Assembly: GCA_002373755.1 (NCBI GenBank) | Contig: DFJU01000117.1 | Location: forward strand, 3,011-12,230 | DNA from: Bacteroidales bacterium UBA3663 | Lineage (GTDB): Bacteria; Bacteroidota; Bacteroidia; Bacteroidales; UBA3663 | DNA: 9,220 bases | Direction of reading: 5' to 3' | In this document: positions 6,746-9,220 of the stretch, one piece after another | Layout of the letters: the number at the start of each line of letters is the position of its first letter | How positions within the stretch are numbered: position 1 is the stretch's first letter | Position numbers and translations under genes: made by a program | The notes under the pieces: model-generated | Seen by the model: the letters and a program-made list of their open reading frames with translations, nothing else | What the model was told of the DNA's origin: nothing | The model's database searches: none

Positions 6746-6768
6746 AACCGGTTGTAGTTCAACGATTA

Positions 6769-7599
6769 TCAGCGGACTACGCGGGTGAACACTGGAGCTG
6801 CGCCATCGGCCACAAGCACATAGACCTGCATCTGGTTCAACGTGGCAGTGGTATCGGCACCTTCGCGCGGCAGATCGACGGCGGTGAAGAGGTGTTCGAC
6901 GCCATCGGCCACGATGCGCGATGCGACGCTCTGTGCCTTGGCATGAATCATCGGATAGTTGGCAACGGCGGCATCGAACAAGGCCGATTCCTCTTCGTTC
7001 ACTTCATGCGCCTCGCCGAACGGTTCAGGCTGCACATAGTCGCCGGCAATGAATCCGCTGCTCTGCAAGAACCGCTCGACCTCCTTCGGAACGGCCGACA
7101 GACGTGCGGCGCGCACTCCGTAGCCATCCAGGATTTCGGCTTTCGGCTGACGTGCAGCAAGGTCTTTCACGCTCGATTCAAGTCCGCCGCTGCCGAATGT
7201 GCAGAACGGCACTACGCGTTTTCCGCTCAAATCGACGCTGTCGAGCAAGGCTGCAACGGGCGGCGCATAGGTGCCGAACCAGATCGGGTAGCCCAAAAAG
7301 ATGACGTCGTAGTCGGCGAGGTTGCGCTTCAACGGAACGATTGCAGGCTTGACGCCCTGTTCACGCTCCTGTATGCAACGTGCGATGGTGCCCTGAAAAT
7401 CGCCGTCGTAGGGCTGTGCGGCAACGATTTCTTCCACATCGGCGCCAAGTCGCGTAGCGAACTCCTGAGCCACGATTCGGGTGTTCGATGTCTGGCTATA
7501 GTAGAGTACCAGAGCCTTCGGTTCTTCTTTTTTCGTGCCACACGACACGAGCGACAATGCGACAGCTGCAAGTGCTGTCAGGAAACTGAATTTCTTCAT
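6769..7599 (-). CDS. Flavodoxin-like lipoprotein
   Basis: FMN-binding electron carrier or oxidoreductase of the flavodoxin superfamily, targeted to the envelope; partner unknown. The N-terminus MKKFSFLTALAAVALSLVSC is a clear lipoprotein signal with lipidated Cys20, followed by GTKKEEP. The flavodoxin domain spans about 28-185. The phosphate loop is SQTSNTR (35-41), which fits the usual T/S-x-T-x-N-T pattern. GYPIWFGTYAPPV (103-115) and CTFGSGGLESS (133-143) supply the residues around the flavin ring. About 90 further residues (186-276), ending in a beta-rich stretch QMQVYVLVADGAAPVFTRVV, have no function I can assign. KKEE near the lipid cysteine resembles the K-(D/E)2 lipoprotein surface-export signal described in Bacteroidetes. 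The gene lies 65 bases after dnaE and 23 bases before the YgbA-like gene. Family certain; cellular side and partner inferred. Confidence 0.87.
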   Translation of the reverse strand: MKKFSFLTALAAVALSLVSCGTKKEEPKALVLYYSQTSNTRIVAQEFATRLGADVEEIVAAQPYDGDFQGTIARCIQEREQGVKPAIVPLKRNLADYDVIFLGYPIWFGTYAPPVAALLDSVDLSGKRVVPFCTFGSGGLESSVKDLAARQPKAEILDGYGVRAARLSAVPKEVERFLQSSGFIAGDYVQPEPFGEAHEVNEEESALFDAAVANYPMIHAKAQSVASRIVADGVEHLFTAVDLPREGADTTATLNQMQVYVLVADGAAPVFTRVVR

Positions 7600-7664
7600 A
7601 GGAAACAGGTGTTAAATTATTGGGCAATCGTTTAATTGTCAACGGAATTTCAGACTTTGGACGG

Positions 7665-9220
7665 TCAATCGTCCGGCAGCATTTCCTCAACCGGAGCGTC
7701 GTCGGTGGCATCGGCCACAACCGGAACATCATCGACCACATCGCGATTGTTGATTTTGCACGTCACGCCCTTCAGACTGCGCACATATTCGACGAAATCG
7801 GTCGTGACGCGCACCTTGCGGTTGCGGCAGAAGAGGCGCACGTGGTAGTTCTTGATGGCGTTGCAGACCTCGAAATAGAGCGACGTCGAGGGCTCTTTTT
7901 TGCCTTCAGCCTTGGCCGATGCATCGGCTATCTCCGACTGCAACATGTGGACATAGTCGGCCGTGAGCTTCTGGCTGTCAACCACGACGGTGAAGTCTTC
8001 AATCAGGCGGTCGGCCACCTCGTTGAGCAGCTCAATCTTGAGGATGTTGAACTCGAGGTCGCATATGTTTCTGGGTGGCATGCGCAGGTACGGCGACGGC
8101 AGATATTTGGCATGGATGAGCAGGTAGAGTCCCTCTTTGCCATAACCGCTGAAGGCTGGGAAATTCTTGCCGAAGAACGCGAACTCATGCTTGCCGCTGT
8201 AGTCCTCGACCGTAAGGAAACCGCAAGGCGACCCACTCTTTGAGATGGCTTCGCGCCAACCCGTGACGAGGCCGCCGCACACGATTTCGCGCTTCTGGAA
8301 ACGGTCGATGCGGGCCATTTCGTCGGCCGAGAGCGACTTGAGCAGGGCTTCACGTTCCTCTTTCTTGTATGGAATCCTTGGTATCGACTCCAGCTCGGCC
8401 ATCGTGGTGTTGCAGGCATATTTGAGCTGGAACTTGTAGTCGTCCAACGGATGTGCCGAAAGGTAGAGGCCGACGTACTCCTTCTCGCGGTTGAGGCGCA
8501 TCAGCGTGCTCTCCGGCTCGCACTCGGGGAAGACGGGTCGGGCGATAGTGATTTCGCTGTCGGCCAAGTCGCCGAACAGGCTATTCTCGTTGCTCTGCTT
8601 GTCAACCTGATATTTTTGGCCGTAGCTCACCAGCACGTCGAGGAAGGAGCGGCCGTTGGGCAACATGGCCACATACTGCTCACGGCGGGCGTTTCCGAGG
8701 CTGTCCAATGCACCGCTGTGGACGAGCGATTCGAGCGCCTTGCGGTTGGCCGTGCCGAGGTCGATGCGCTCCATCAGGTCGTAGATGTCCTTGTAGGGGC
8801 CGTTCTTCTTGCGTTCGTTCACAATCATATCGGCCGCACCCTCGCCGAAGCCCTTGATGCCGGCCAATCCAAAGCGGACGGCGCCCTCCTTATCGACGCT
8901 GTAGCGTTGGCGCGACAGGTTCACGTCCGGCCCCTTCACTTCGAGGCCCATCGCACGACATTCGTCCATCTGCTTGCCCAGCTCCTTCACGTCGTTGAGC
9001 GAACGCGACAGCACGGCAGCCATATATTCGGCCGGATAGTGCGCCTTCAGATAGGCCGTCTGGTAGGCCACCCACGCGTAGCACACGGCGTGCGACTTGT
9101 TGAAGGCATACGATGCGAACTTCTCCCAATCGGCCCAGATCTTTTCAAGGATTTTCGGGTCGTGGCCGCGCTCCTTTCCGCCCTCGATGAACTTCGGTTT
9201 CATCTTATCGACGATGTCCT
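7665..9220 (-). CDS. dnaE: DNA polymerase III alpha subunit, C-terminal part (5' end outside window)
   Basis: Catalytic subunit of the replicative polymerase, acting in the cytoplasm at the fork. Only about the last 517 residues are present; the reading frame continues past base 9220, so the methionine codon at 9203 is internal. Counting from that Met, FNKSHAVCYAWVAYQTAYLK (34-53) followed by AHYPAEYMAAVLS is the DnaE hallmark in the fingers region. The tandem helix-hairpin-helix region is near 110-172 (FGLAGIKGFGEGAA, ALESLVHSGALDSLG). NENSLF at 205-210 is the expected internal sliding-clamp-binding motif. The OB fold lies at about 306-395 (CGGLVTGWREAISKSGSPCGFLTVEDYSG). The catalytic aspartates are in the missing part. 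The C-terminus is acidic (DDAPVEEMLPDD). Orientation and short spacing suggest that transcription continues into the flavodoxin gene. Confidence 0.96.
   Translation of the reverse strand, partial: DIVDKMKPKFIEGGKERGHDPKILEKIWADWEKFASYAFNKSHAVCYAWVAYQTAYLKAHYPAEYMAAVLSRSLNDVKELGKQMDECRAMGLEVKGPDVNLSRQRYSVDKEGAVRFGLAGIKGFGEGAADMIVNERKKNGPYKDIYDLMERIDLGTANRKALESLVHSGALDSLGNARREQYVAMLPNGRSFLDVLVSYGQKYQVDKQSNENSLFGDLADSEITIARPVFPECEPESTLMRLNREKEYVGLYLSAHPLDDYKFQLKYACNTTMAELESIPRIPYKKEEREALLKSLSADEMARIDRFQKREIVCGGLVTGWREAISKSGSPCGFLTVEDYSGKHEFAFFGKNFPAFSGYGKEGLYLLIHAKYLPSPYLRMPPRNICDLEFNILKIELLNEVADRLIEDFTVVVDSQKLTADYVHMLQSEIADASAKAEGKKEPSTSLYFEVCNAIKNYHVRLFCRNRKVRVTTDFVEYVRSLKGVTCKINNRDVVDDVPVVADATDDAPVEEMLPDD

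Noticed and set aside
6892..7635. 247-codon open frame on the + strand opposite the flavodoxin gene
   Set aside because: It lies antisense to an unmistakable flavodoxin with FMN-loop motifs and has no motif of its own.
7612..7642. Possible - strand promoter before the flavodoxin gene (TTGA at 7642-7639 and TAATTTAA at 7619-7612, 19 bases apart)
   Set aside because: The -7 element misses two of six consensus positions, and the leader would be only a few bases long. Co-transcription with dnaE is simpler.
7620..8243. 207-codon open frame on the + strand opposite dnaE
   Set aside because: Shadow of the conserved DnaE C-terminal coding sequence.

Overview
The window looks like a chromosomal segment of a Bacteroidales bacterium, most likely a GC-rich Prevotellaceae member. 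The reasons are: secreted thioredoxin-fold proteins with DUF4369-like modules, A-rich start regions without a Shine-Dalgarno sequence, one near-perfect Bacteroidetes-type promoter (TTTG, then TAnnTTTG), lipoproteins, and an arabinogalactan-type GH43 enzyme. This assignment rests on protein style recalled from memory, not on a search.

Layout. The left two thirds are read left to right. First come two tandem paralogues of a large thioredoxin-like protein (34-1554 and 1712-3778). The first lacks a signal peptide and N-terminal module within the window; its frame stays open to the left edge. Next is a secreted GH43 glycoside hydrolase that resembles exo-beta-1,3-galactanases (3920-5041). Then a putative lipoprotein (5141-6133) follows behind its own good promoter. 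A bidirectional hairpin terminator at 6158-6215 separates this block from three genes read right to left. In transcription order these are the C-terminal part of the replicative DNA polymerase III alpha subunit (dnaE, entering from the right edge), a flavodoxin-like lipoprotein, and a YgbA-type 'nitrous oxide-stimulated promoter' family protein that carries an extra C-terminal membrane segment. No stretch longer than 160 bases lacks a gene.

How the parts relate. The thioredoxin paralogues and the lipoprotein at 5141 are built from shared modules. The 688-residue protein reads signal peptide, module B, DUF4369-like module, helical region, thioredoxin. The 330-residue lipoprotein carries the DUF4369-like module and module B in the reverse order and has no thioredoxin domain. 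The first paralogue starts at the DUF4369-like module. All three would work in the cell envelope if exported. The GH43 gene shares an unusually similar 5' leader and signal-peptide coding sequence with the second thioredoxin gene. The dnaE, flavodoxin and ygbA-like genes are closely spaced (65 and 23 bases), which suggests co-transcription.

I see no CRISPR array, transposase, phage gene, rRNA or tRNA. I found no clearly new multi-gene system. The best leads are the permuted module architecture and the membrane-anchored YgbA-like protein.
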